In this document: positions 11,490 through 21,962 of the stretch, one piece after another | How the letters are laid out: every line of letters begins with the position of its first letter | Position numbering within the stretch: position 1 is the stretch's first letter | Assembly (NCBI GenBank): GCA_963575745.1 | Contig: CAUYUJ010001445.1 | Location: 25,001-89,000, forward strand | Reading direction: 5' to 3' | DNA length: 64,000 bases | Source of the DNA: Prorocentrum cordatum | Lineage: Eukaryota; Sar; Dinophyceae; Prorocentrales; Prorocentraceae | Notes under the pieces: generated by a model | Told to the model about the DNA's origin: nothing | The model's input: only the letters and a program-made list of their open reading frames with translations | The model's database searches: none | Program-made: the position numbers and the translations under genes

Positions 11490-14400
11490 CGCTCCTTCAA
11501 TCAGCTGGAGCAGACCCATCAGTGGCGGCCCAACTGCGCGCAACGCACAGTGAGGTCCAGGATCGAGCCAGCCTGGACCAGGAAGTATCTGAACGACGGC
11601 GCACCCCGCCACGCCGCAGTCGCTGTCCACATCGAAGGCCGACCCATCGGTGAACAAATCAAGTCCCTGAAAGGGCATGGCGCCGTTGCCGCGCAAGCAC
11701 CTCGCTGCCGATGGAAGCTCGTCCTGCGGCGCCGTCCAGACTATCTTGGGCATCGCCATCAACAGCCCCCCGACCAGCGAGACCACGTCGGGGTACTCCG
11801 CTCGTCGTTTCCGCAGCCCGATGGCTGCTGGAAGATGAGGTTGCGGCCAGCGATGTGCCCGCTCCAAATGTTGGTGCCATGGCGTGCCAGCCTCTCCAGG
11901 GCACAACTTGCCATCGGGAGAGCGAGCGCAGCATGGCTCGTTGGAATAACTCCTGCGGTTCAACCACTGCCCGCCAACAACGAGCGACCTGGCATGCCGC
12001 CCCTCGTCATTTCCCAGCGCAGGCCTTTCTCGTCCGTCGCTAGCTGCGGGGCGCCCACGATGAATCGACCTCCGCAGCTGCATGGTGTTGAAGCCAGTTC
12101 TGCGATGAGGAATCTCGTCGGCCACCTTCTGGCACTGCCACCACGAAACTGACTTCCCCACCATCTGCTTCGCATGCAATGGCGAGAAACCCAAGGGCCT
12201 GACCCCGCGGGCAACGTTCACCCACTCGTCGATGATGGAGGCAGCCCAACCGACGCGCAAGAAAGGCAGGAAAGCTGCACTGACAGGGCCACGAACTTGA
12301 CCCCAGCCCGATACATTGGTAGAGGTCTAAGCCATGGCAGGGGTCAAGACCATAGCAGGAATCCAACCATCCCAAGATATATAGCACGGCGCATCATGCA
12401 AACAGGACCAGTCCGGCGGTGGCTCTGAAGATGGGTGGAGCTCGCGCACGGGCGACAGCATGAGACTCAGCGCGCGACCCCCCCCCCCGTCGACCTGGGC
12501 CTCGGCGGCCCGATGGGCCAAGGAACGAGCCGCCAGGGGGTCGCCATCGCTCAGCCCCGCGCAGTTCACGCGGCGCGCGCAAACTGCCTCAAGGCCCTGC
12601 TCCGGGACCCGCTGCCACGGCGCGCCGACCACCCTACCATTCCCATGGGGCCGATGCATTCTGGGAGCGCGCCGCGCAGCTGCTCGGAGGCACCCTCGAC
12701 GAACGGCACGGCCAACCGCCCGACCATGAGTGCAGTCGGCACCCATGCCCCCCATCTGCCTCACCACCTGTGCACCCGTGATGCCGACCAGCTTCGCCCG
12801 AAGTGCTTGAGCGAGGCTAGCCTTGGACGCGAGACGCTGTGACTTCTTGGCGGCGATGCGAATGGCCCTTGACGAACCCATCGACTAGGACCTGAGCAGG
12901 CAATGAGACATCACGCAGAACACGCTGCCCCCCTCCATGTCTCTGGAGCATCAGATCAGCCACCGCGATCGCGGGAGCTGCCATCCGACTCCATGAACTG
13001 CGATTTCATGAAAGCCGCCGCAAACAAGCCCCCCGTCAAACCGTCTGCTGCACATAGATACCGCCCCATCCAAGGCCAACGCGCGCGCTCTGGTGCAGAT
13101 GTCCAGTTGCAGACGGGCAACCAAAGAGAGAACTGAAACTTCCGAACCAAACGCAGGAGGCTCTCGCGCCTGACTTGCTCGGAAGCTCCCCCCGCATGCA
13201 GCAAGAGCACAGTGGCCCAATCGGCCGGAAGGTCTCCGTCGCGCTCGATGGATATCCATTCGCTCCAAGCCTTTCGCTGCCAAGCAGTCCCGCGGCAGCT
13301 CTTGCCTGCAGAAACCCAGCGATGACGAGCACTCAACCTTCACGCCTGGATATAAACGCAAGCTCATGGATGAACTCTGGTCAACAGCACCGATCCTCGA
13401 CCAGCGCGACGAGGCCCACCAACGCAATCGCGCCGCCATCGCCGAGGACCCCAGCGCCGCGAAGATTAAACCTGTCGAAGCTGCGCCCTCCTTTTACCCT
13501 GAAGGTCGCGGACGCGTCTCTCAGCTGCGCCACCGATGGGCGGTCGGGGCGACTGCCCAGGTCTCGCGGCCAGGGGCGGCATCGCAAATGCCCTCCAGTA
13601 CGACCGTTACGATACCAACGCTCTGACGGCATCCATCTCCCCCAACGGCTCCTCGGGGCCCTGGACCGCAGCGGCGTTGGGGCTCGGCTCCTTAGTGAAG
13701 GCATGAAGCGCCGCGCCTCCAAGCCCGGCTTGCATGTCGATCCAGTCGCCGAAGCGCGCTTTGGACTCTTGCGCGCCCTGCGCAACGGCGTCGTCGGCCA
13801 CCTGCTCGGCAAGCGAAGCCAGACTTCCCAAACCGACCTCACTCGTACAATCGCGCATCTGGACCTGCTTTGCCACCTCCTTACACCGCCCGCTGTCTGG
13901 AGCTGCGCGTCGCCGTCGATCTGCGGCCCATTGCCCGCGAACTCGTCGCACGGGGCCCGAGCCACTGGCATCGGCGGCAGCGAGCGCCAGCCACGTGGCC
14001 TGCTCGCTCACGCGGGGGATGCGCGGCAAAGCGGGCGGGCAGGCGCGCGCCCGCTGCGACCCGGGAGTTTCTCTGCGGCCACCGTGCTTGAATAGGCCGA
14101 GCCCCGCCGAATCGCGCGCGCACCCCTCCGCCACCCCGACGCACTGCCCCCGGGCACCTCCCGCGTCGTCGGCCGCGCGCCCACGCGGGGCGCGCCGATC
14201 ATCCGAGGGGTCTCGCGCGCAACAGCCGACGGGGAAAAGGCGGGGGAAGACCGTCGCACCGCGCGCGACCTGGACCCAATCGTCGATCTGCGCACCGTCA
14301 ATAGCGAGCTCGCCAAGACTGCGCGGCCCGAACCCCCAATCGCGAAGGATATCCGCCCTCGCCACTCGAAACTGCCGCGGCACAACGAACAAGTCGATCG

Positions 14401-15880
14401 TGCGCTCAGCGGGCCTGCAGGCGCCACCGCAAGGCGCGACCGCGCGCCCGCCGTGTTTACCAGCGCCGCAGATTGCCCCAGCACCAGAAGCAGCGCGGCG
14501 ACCAGGACTAAACCTTGAGCGATGCGCGCAGCGCAGGTCACACGCCCGATGTCGAGGATCAAGCTGCCGACGCCGTCGAACCGCCGCACGTCGCGGACCC
14601 GCGGCGCCAGGCTGAGGAGACCCCCGCGGTGGGCCCTGGGCCTGCGCTTTCAGCGGGCGCCGCATGCGCATGCCACCCGATCTTGGACAGAGCCGCCGCC
14701 GCTTATCTGATGCGCTTCTCAGAAATATGAGTTCTTGAACTGCGACCAAGCCGGGCCGCCGGAAACCATCGCGATCCAAGACGGACTCAACGGTGGAGTA
14801 TACACTTGAGTTGATGGCAAACCCAACCCATGACCGCCTCTGCTTAGCCCGGCTAAACTCGCCTCCGTGCAACCTCAGCAAGTTGGAAGCCCAGAACGTA
14901 AGGAAGCCGCTTCCGCTCTTCAGCGGAACCAGCGCCTGCCAAGAGCGCACCTGTGTCCTGCTCGTCAAGGCGCTCAGCAAAACCAGAAGCATCATCCGTC
15001 TGCATGGGCCCGCTGGTACTGTTCCCTTCCTCGGCAGCTGCGTCGCAGTCAGGCTGGGTCGCGCCTGTTGGCGCTGGCTGAGCGGCCTTGCCCAACTGGG
15101 CCGCGAACTCTGCGCGTTCTCGGCAGCGTCGGAGAAAACCCACGGTAGTCTCTTGAGTCGCACCAGCTTGGGCTTCCTTGACTTGTCTCGAATAACAGGT
15201 TTATATCGAGCTTGGGAGGCGGCGCGGCGGAAGCCTCAAGCGCCCTGGCAGCCTCCCCCTTCGCCTTCGCCAGCTCCGATTCGAGAGATGAGACGGCCGC
15301 TCATTGCTCCTGTAGGGCGAGCATGGCCCTGGAAGCAATCTCTTTCGCCTTCTGACGGCGCTGCTGACGTCGCAGTAACGCGCAGGCCGCCTACTCCACG
15401 TTGATAGATTTCGCCGCGCCGGGAGTCCACCCTGAAGCCGCAGCAGCGCGAGCGAACTGCACGCGATCACGTCTGGACTAAGACGAGGCACCCTTGACGA
15501 AATCCCAGACATCAGGTCTGAGCTCCACATATGACTCGATTCCAGCATCATCCAAACCTGCACCAGTAGCACCGCGCCGACGAGTAGGCTTAGCAGCAGG
15601 CCAGATCTGCGGCGCGCCTTGAGCCCACTTGCCTGCGGCTCGATGCCAAGGACGTACGGCTGGGTCCAGGGCCTGGCCTGACTCCGCTGCACCCCGATTG
15701 TGCGCAGTTGAACTCACTGGGAGGATTGCATTTCGGGCAGCACGGACACTCGCAATGCGCACCGACACTCCCGTCTGCCATCGTTTTTGCCCCGCAGGGC
15801 GGGGGGTGAAACTGATGCACGAGCCACGTCGGCCCGGAACAGCAATGAGCCGCTCTCAGAATTTGCTGTACCAAACCCAC
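11490..15880 (-). pseudogene. Decayed LINE retrotransposon: ORF1 Zn motif, endonuclease, RT and RNase H remnants
   Basis: Domain relics follow the usual LINE order on the minus strand but in many frames. Near 15880-15600 is a Cys cluster (HCECPCCPKCNP) and near 15430-15200 a coiled-coil-like stretch, together suggesting ORF1. An exonuclease-endonuclease-phosphatase segment follows: FAINSSVYSTVESVL near 14820, and RTIDLFVVPRQF (the TIDxxxV motif) near 14400. GGAALHAFTKEP near 13700 and GDLPADWATVLLL near 13210 belong to the RT region. The RNase H start, GLDLFTDGSAFDVDSDCGVA with a D-G-S core, is near 11650. Stops and frame changes are frequent, so no product is possible. The exact ends are not visible; a cDNA-length original of about 4.4 kb is implied. 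Confidence 0.7.
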
Positions 15881-15929
15881 CTTGGCCAGACCGGCTGTCT
15901 TGAGCCTAAAATGCTAATTACGGAAATTT

Positions 15930-15997
15930 GTTGTGTGTGTTCAGCCGTGCTCCTGTCTGTTCTGCCAGGCTCCCGTGCGTTCTGTGTGTTATGCCGG
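15930..15997 (+). repeat. TGTTCTGCC repeat, left flank of LINE insertion
   Basis: Three or four copies of the GTTCTGCCAGGCTCCTG-type unit. The same unit resumes at 16822 after the LINE tail, so the LINE appears to have inserted into a pre-existing array. Confidence 0.65.
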
Positions 15998-16756
15998 GCG
16001 TGCGCCCAGATCGAGGCCGGCGCTGACATTCGGGACTGGGAGCATGCCGACCTGTGGCACCTGCTGGTGGACGCCGTGCGCAGCGGCCGGCTCCGGGCCC
16101 GCTGGGTGCCCGCTCACAAGACGCCTGCGGAGGCGCGCCGCCCGGGGCTGAGCGAGAGGGACCGCCTCGGCAACGCGGCGGCGGACGGCAACGCTGGCGC
16201 CGCCGCGGCGAGCAGAGCCCCGCCGCCAGACGCGGCGCGCACCCGCCGCCGGGAGCTGGAGCTGCTGGAGGCCGCGCAGCGCGTGATGGCTGCCGCGCAG
16301 CAGGCCGCCATAGCGGCGGCGCCGCCGGCCGCGCGCCGCCGTCGGCGCGACTGGCGCGGGGCGCGCCGCGGGGCCCGGGCCCGCCCGGCTTCCGCGCCGC
16401 CGGGCGCCGCGCCAGCCGGACGCGCGCTTCCGCCAGCGCCGCCGCCGCGGCGCAGCGGCGCCGACGACCCTGTCCGCCCAGGCGCCATGCTGGCTGCCTT
16501 CTTCGCAGGGCGGTCGTGGTGGCCGCGCGCCCTCGCGCAGGGGCCTGGCCAGGTCGTCTGCCTCCGGTGTGGCGCCAGCGCCGCGGCGCCTGCGGAAGTG
16601 CTGGGTTGTGGCTGCCCGGGGTGGAAGGAGCGGCTGCCGGCGCGCGGGCAGGCGTTGCTCCTTCTCGGTGAATTACGCTTCGCTGGGGGCAGCGCGGCGG
16701 ACTTTGCATGCCTCGCTGCGCAGCGACGCGCGCAGCTCCCCAAAGCGCCGGACTGA
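15998..16756 (+). pseudogene. 5'-truncated LINE tail: RNase H end and zinc-binding C-terminus
   Basis: The frame ends at TGA 16754-16756. Early on it reads RARWVPAHKTPAEARRPG then GNAAADGNA, the His-containing WxxAHxT and GNxxAD motifs of LINE RNase H. A 100-residue Arg/Ala-rich linker follows, then CLRCGASAAAPAEVLGCGCP, a C..C...C.C zinc-type motif, before the stop. The open frame extends upstream to 15629 only by chance, through the opposite-strand LINE and the TGTTCTGCC repeat. Truncation at the 5' end is typical of target-primed reverse transcription. Confidence 0.65.
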
Positions 16757-16810
16757 TCGGCGCCTTCCCGGGCGCCCGCGGCTGCGCGGGGCGCCTGCTG
16801 TCCGCTCGTC

Positions 16811-16820
16811 AAAAAAAAAA
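16811..16820 (+). other. A10 tract, candidate LINE poly(A) tail
   Basis: Ten A residues 54 bases after the LINE stop codon, followed directly by the resumed TGTTCTGCC-type repeat (GTGCTCCTG). GTGC occurs on both sides of the insertion and may be a short target duplication. Confidence 0.5.
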
Positions 16821-16881
16821 GTGCTCCTGCTTTCCCATGTGTTCTGCCATGTTCCTGTGTTTTGTTGCGTTCGTGTTTGTT

Positions 16882-16930
16882 CCCTGAGATCTTGCGGGCT
16901 CAATTAAATTGAGCCGCTCGGAAGCGGCTC
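16882..16930. repeat. CCCTGAGATC terminal motif plus palindromes
   Basis: CCCTGAGATCTTG (16882-16894) is followed by the perfect 19-base palindrome GGCTCAATTAAATTGAGCC (16897-16915). An 8-bp hairpin GAGCCGCT/AGCGGCTC overlaps at 16911-16930. The same elements in opposite order lie at 47479-47514. Confidence 0.65.
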
Positions 16931-17203
16931 AATGTATAATTGAGTCGCCCGAGAAAATCAATACATGAGCAAAAAAATGACAGGCGAAGATCGAATCCAA
17001 TGCGGTAGCAGCGAAGCCGTAACCAATCGAGAGACCGTCTCGAAGTCTACATGTCATACAGCGCCCGTCCAGGGGGCCAGCCCTTGCCCCGCTACCAGAT
17101 ACGATCGAGCCACGTGGCGGGGAGGAGGAGGATCCGAGGAGGAGGAGAGGACGAGGAGGAGGAGGAGGAGGAGGAGGAGGTTTAAGGGGGGTCACGACGC
17201 GCC

Positions 17204-17279
17204 TCAACGACGTGGACGATGGCACAGCACGAAGCGGTCGTCGCCGCAGTGCCTGACGTCGCACCACGCGAAGTGGTAC
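17204..17279 (-). CDS. Terminal exon, unknown protein (gene at 17.2-17.6 kb)
   Basis: After an acceptor (ATCATAG, with exon G at 17279) the frame reads YHFAWCDVRHCGDDRFVLCH then RPRR and stops at 17206-17204. Trp, Cys, His and Asp density is far from that of the surrounding simple repeats. The phase fits a GC donor at 17366, giving a G codon across the junction. The C/H spacing could bind metal, but no family is recognised. Confidence 0.5.
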
Positions 17280-17365
17280 CTATGATAGATCGAGGGCGCG
17301 GGACCGTGCGTGATACACATAATTATGTATGTGTATACTGCACTGCCCGATTACCCCGGAGGCGC

Positions 17366-17612
17366 CCCGCCGCGTCGAACCACTCGAGCGCGGCCGCGGC
17401 GGGCTCGCCGAGCCACACGTACCACCGCGTGATGTGCACGCGGTGCAGCGGCGCTCGGGTGGACGCCTGCCACACCCACGCGGGCAGGCGGTCCCGCGGG
17501 GCCCTGGGAAACAGGTAACCCCGCGGGGCCCGCCATGGCGCCCGCTCCCCCTCGCCCACAGGCGCGACGGGGGTCTCCCAGGGCACCGCTGGGTCGAGCC
17601 CAGGCGGCGGCC
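17366..17612 (-). CDS. Internal exon, unknown protein (gene at 17.2-17.6 kb)
   Basis: Reads WETPVAPVGEGERAPWRAPR, GYLFPRAPRDRLPAWVW, THRVHITRWYVW-type sequence (exactly LHRVHITRWYVWLGEP) and ALEWFDAA. A plausible acceptor CCCAG precedes 17612 and a GC donor follows 17366. Aromatic-rich, non-repetitive residues between GGA tracts make coding likely. Upstream exons beyond 17.7 kb were not found with confidence, because the DNA there is GGA repeat. Confidence 0.5.
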
Positions 17613-17712
17613 CTGGGAGGACCACCATATCGGCCGCGGGGGGGAAAGGGGGGGGGGCCCTTGGCCACTCCCAAAGCTCGGCCATGGATCAAGCCCTCGA
17701 TCATAAAAATTA

Positions 17713-17745
17713 GAGGAGGAGGAGGAGGAGGAGGAGGAGGAGGAG

Positions 17746-17786
<41 letters not shown>

Positions 17787-18115
17787 AGAAGGAAAAACAG
17801 GCTCGAGGAGGAGGGAGGAGGAGGAGGAAGAGGGCATTAATTAAGGAGGAGGAGGCGGAGTCGGAGGGAGGAAAAAGAAGATAGACCCCTCAAGCCCTCG
17901 AGGTCGGAATCCCTGGGGCGGCCTCGATCGCTCGACGCGCTTGCGTCGGTTCCTCCGCGGCGGTGGGATTAAGGGAGAGGAGGAGGAGGAAAAGGAAGAG
18001 GAGGAGGAGGAGGAGGAGGGCAACGAGGAGGAGGAGGAGGAGGAAGAGGAGGAGGAGGACGAGGATGAGGAGGAGGAGGAGGAGGAAGAGGAGGAGGAAG
18101 GAGGAGGAGGATATC
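17713..18115. repeat. GGA/CGA microsatellite blocks
   Basis: GGA and GACGAG triplets at 17713-17840 and 17985-18115, with a small one at 17125-17180. A short Ala/Glu-rich frame between them (about 17890-17960 minus) could be an exon but is too short to call. Confidence 0.85.
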
Positions 18116-18491
18116 GAGGAGGATCGAGTAGGAGGGAGGGGGCGGGCGGGCGGGTCCCGAGGCGACCTGTCGATGGGGGGGCCTCCAGGGCCACGCCTGC
18201 CCGACGGGGGGGCTCGAGGCGACCGGAGGGCCGCGCCTGCGGGTGGAGGGGGGGGGAGGGACGAAGAAACAAGAGGAGTGATGGATCCCTCGGGCGCAGG
18301 GAAAGGAGGAAGAAGTGGAGGCATGCACGGCGCACGCGCGCACGGGCGCACACGTGCACACGCGCGCGCACGCGCATGCTCGCGCGGTCGCGGCCTCGCG
18401 CGCTTCAGCGACGGGGCGAAGCAAGTCGAGCAGCGCAGGCGCGCGCGGGCACACATACACGCACATGTATACGTACCGTGGGGGAGGAATG

Positions 18492-18619
18492 ATCCCTGAG
18501 ATCCCACATGTTGCAGCATCGCGAGCGAAATCACGATTGGCCTATAGGCATTTCCGCGCCAGATCGATACGCGGGGGTCCCAGGGCCCGAATCTCGAGGG
18601 GTGTGAGGATCTCAGGGAT
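18492..18619. mobile_element. MITE with CCCTGAGATC terminal repeats (128 bp)
   Basis: Left end ATCCCTGAGATCCCACA (18492-18508) and right end TGTGAGGATCTCAGGGAT (18602-18619) are inverted repeats with one inserted base. The interior has no coding content. Other sites in the window share the CCCTGAGATC terminus. Confidence 0.6.
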
Positions 18620-18690
18620 GCGGAGAGCAAGGGGCTGCGCTTCCCTTCCTGCCCTGCACGCCCTGCACGCCGACGACGCGCACGCATTGT

Positions 18691-20612
18691 TCAGCACAAG
18701 TGTGGCAACATCTTCTCGAGCAGTGCGGAATAAAAGGTCGATCCCTGGTGCAGGCTCTTGGAGACCTGGGCAAGGACACGGTTCTCCCCTTCGTCATTAT
18801 ACGTCCACCGGAAGCGGGGATTCCCGCCCGTCCGCGATTGCTTAGCAATGTGGAACGCCATGTGGAATTTATAGACTAGGTGACCGCCTGCAGCTTTATA
18901 ATATTGCAAAAAGTCGATCAGGTGCTTCTCGAGCGCATTCTGATCAGACGGGGACAGGTGCCTGGGAGAATTCATTACAAGTGCCTGAAAATCTGCGAAT
19001 GCCTTGGCTGCAAAAGGAAGCAAGACTGATCCACCCTCGCGGAAGCACTGCGGGTTCTCACTGCAAATCATTGGGAGTAACGGCACCAGGTGCCGAGTCT
19101 CGGCGGCTTTTGCATGCAGCATCATCTTTGAAGCATCTGTGTGTTTCCCCAACATTTTGAGAGACAACTTCTGGATTCTGCATTTGCCTTTCTCCCGAGT
19201 AAGGCCAGCTGCAATATAGAAGGACTTGGTCCTGCGTCTAAGATGGATAATGTTGTCGTGGTTCCTGACGAGCACTGTCGTAGCACGGCTCTGGGCGAAA
19301 TTGTTCAGAATCAGTTGCCAGAATATTGTGCCGATGAGCCGTTGGGATGTGCCCAAGTCGCACACGTGCATAAGATCAAGCGCAAGCATCGAGATCGTGA
19401 ACCCAATTACGCCGAAAATTGGTGCCACAAAGGTGAGGCCCGCTTCGTTCCTAGAATTGAAAAACGTGAGCTCCAAGGGGTCGTCTGGCGCGACGTGGAC
19501 ATCGCCCAGTGAGTGCGTGTCGACCACGCGCCCGCGTGGGACCAACCGCCATCCCGCCTCGAGGTTAAACTCGGGCACGGCTCGCCATGTTCCGTACCCC
19601 CACAACTCTGCGTCATGTCGGCATGAACGAATTATCCTGTTCAGCTGGGCTCTTGTCTTCACGATAACTTGTTTATGCATGCTTTAACCATTCGTTCATA
19701 AACAGCTGGGTTCTTATCCTCCCAAACAGCACTATCAATATTCAGAGGAAAGGAGAACATGTCCTCCTTGGTTGTGGTGCAGCACGGACAGGGGTGTTGG
19801 ATGTTGCCCCAATGGCGAAAACCACAGGCGCTGATGATCTCAAGCATGTCTGCCCTGAGCTCCACAAGGGCAACGCAGAGTCCGCCCGCAAGGGCGAACC
19901 CGCGCATGTTGGCCCGCCACTCGCTGTCGAATGGCAGCCCGTCGTGGGACACAGCTGGAAACAAACCTGTCGCCATGATATTGAGCGACCAGACAACCGC
20001 AGCCATGATCGAGGCGATTGTGCACATTCCTCTGCATGCACACTGGCAGAGGTCTGACTTTCTGATGGTTGTTATCGTGTGTCGTTTCCCAGTTATGCAG
20101 CTGCTCCAATACATGCAGATGAACGTGCCGCGTTTAGTGCGCGGCACGCCATCGCTGTAAAAGCCGATCGGGAAGGTGTTCGCTCGGCCCTGTTCGGCGG
20201 TAACTGCGTGCCCAGGGTAGTGCGGGGAGAGCTCTTCGAGGGGCACGTCTGTCAAGTTGTAGTCCTCTGGCCGCTCCTGGTAGGAATGGTGGAACGCTTC
20301 GTGCGGCAGCATGATCGGGAATTGCATCTTCGTGCGCCGTTCAGCAGCACTGTCCCAAACGGGGATGGTAGTTACATAGAAGCGCTCCCTGGCTCGGGCA
20401 CGGACAACATTTCTCAAGTGGCCTGCGTGGTGGTTCGACGCCCGGGCGGGGTCCAGCGCCAGGTCCCCGACGCCCGCGCTGCCAGCGCGCTGCGCGTGCC
20501 ACGCGATCGCGCACACATCCTCCCCGAACAATTTAACCCTGAGGTCGCATGCGTGGGAAATCAAAACCTCGTAAACAAGCATGCGCGATCGGAGCAAATT
20601 CTTGCGCGGCAT
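18691..20612 (-). pseudogene. DDE-type transposase-like gene, one frameshift
   Basis: An ATG at 20612-20610 opens a frame to 19659; a second frame from about 19680 to 18691 carries on the same protein, about 640 residues in all. N-terminal part: FPIGFYSDGVPRTKRG (first Asp) and a Cys cluster CPCCTTT near 19800. C-terminal part: LALDLMHVCDLGTSQRLIG (Asp plus MH, as in Tnp2/CACTA-like transposases) and YKFHMAFH...WTYNDEGENR (His, then Glu). I infer a D-D-E catalytic set. The same order of landmarks occurs in the gene at 55.6-57.9 kb, which I judge a distant relative. The frames overlap at 19659-19680, where one base must be gained or lost. No terminal repeats were identified. Confidence 0.55.
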
Positions 20613-21825
20613 TTTTCAAGCTGGATCGAGCTGCGGGGGGCCAAGGCCCGAAACCTGTCGACAACGATACGTCTCGAAAAACATTGGGGCGCCAGGATCT
20701 CAGGGACATGCAACCCGATCGTCCTAGAATTCCTCGCTGAGAGTGGGGGCGGCGGGGGCCAGGCCGAATCCAAATGAGCAGTCAACGGGAACGTTCAGCG
20801 AGACTCATCTGGGAAGATCGGGCGTGCATGAATTGTTCGAACCCCCTTTCCTTCGCCGTCAGCTTCCCCTCAGACCACCTTCCGAGAAGATAGCGCCGCA
20901 ATCCGACGCCATTATCGCCCTGGGCGACATGGCAAGCAAACCGACTGCACCTCTCTATATCTCTAAAGGGCCGAGCTCTGAGGAAGCCCGTGTGAGGCGT
21001 CGCCCATCAGCGATCGACGCGCGCATTGGCGCAGCTCGGTTTCCCCCCAGGTTTCCTTTAGGCTCCAGTCTCCTCCATTCCCCTCCTTCTTCCATCCCCC
21101 CGTTCCCCCGTGCCTTTCGCCGCCTCCCCATTCACGCCCCCCAAATCTCAATTCCATACTTCAGTGCAATCGTGTTGCAAGCCATCCGCCTCGACTTCCT
21201 GCGGCGCCCCCGCTGTCGACGTCGGCACCGCGGATCCAAGCTCAAGCTCAGCGGCAGCAGCGCGGCCCGTCATCAAATGAGAATCGAGGAGGTCGATCAC
21301 CCTGAGATCCGACGTCGCGAAAAATGCAACACCGCTGGAAAACGCATCCAACATCATCACGACCGATCTGTAGGCACTCGAACGGCATCGATGGCCCACG
21401 GGCCCGAACTAGGGCCACCATGTCACGTTAACCATGCGACGTCAGGATCTCATGGGGATCTGTCAATGCAGCCCAAAAGCAAAGAAAACAATACCTCAGG
21501 GCTAGACCCTTAAGCTAGACGACTACGGACAATTGCAAATCTATCGTTTGGGGGGGGTGCTTTGATCAACCGGAAGCATGACGGGTTGACCTCCCAGCAT
21601 TCTTATTCGAAGCATCAGCTTGGCCTCTCAAGCTGAACTTGCAGACCAGCCGCCATTTCATCGCGCGCGACGGTCTGGCTGCATACCTGGAACGGGTCGG
21701 CCACGAGCAAACTGTATATACATGCCATGCAATTGTGAATCTGGCCAGCTGCTGACTGCCCCATCACTGCTCCACGTCTCCGTCACCGCGCCCCTCATCC
21801 TCCTCCGAACGGACTTTCCTCCTCC
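20613..21825. other. Intergenic with imperfect inverted repeats
   Basis: CCTGAGATCCGACGTCGC near 21303 and its near-complement GCGACGTCAGGATCTCATGG near 21437 form an imperfect inverted repeat of about 155 bp. ACCCTGAGGTC near 20536 and GATCTCAGGGAC near 20698 form a looser pair. A minus-strand frame at 21148-21399 (MMLDAFSSGVAFFATSDL...) looks protein-like and could be an exon; it overlaps the first inverted repeat, so I do not call it. Confidence 0.4.
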
Positions 21826-21962
21826 TCCTCCCCATCACCATCATCATCATCACCATCAGCATCATCAGTATCATAATCACCATCATCATCATCATCATCA
21901 CCATCGTCATCATCAGCATCATCATCGTCGTTGTCGTCATCATCATCATCATCATCATCATG
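21826..21962. repeat. (CAT)n microsatellite
   Basis: CAT/CAC triplets with few interruptions. Poly-His and poly-Met frames across it are artefacts. Confidence 0.9.

Noticed and set aside
13607-15163. A single intact 518-codon gene
   Set aside because: Only parts of the frame carry LINE endonuclease sense; the rest is out-of-frame GC-rich sequence, so it is a decayed LINE.
15629-16756. A 375-codon plus-strand gene
   Set aside because: The first 120 codons cross the opposite-strand LINE and the TGTTCTGCC repeat; only the RNase H tail is real.
20830-20850. GTTCGAACCCC as a tRNA T-arm
   Set aside because: No matching stem on the 5' side.
21148-21399. Minus-strand frame MMLDAFSSGVAFF... as an exon
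   Set aside because: It overlaps an inverted-repeat pair and has no supporting neighbour exons; kept only as a note.
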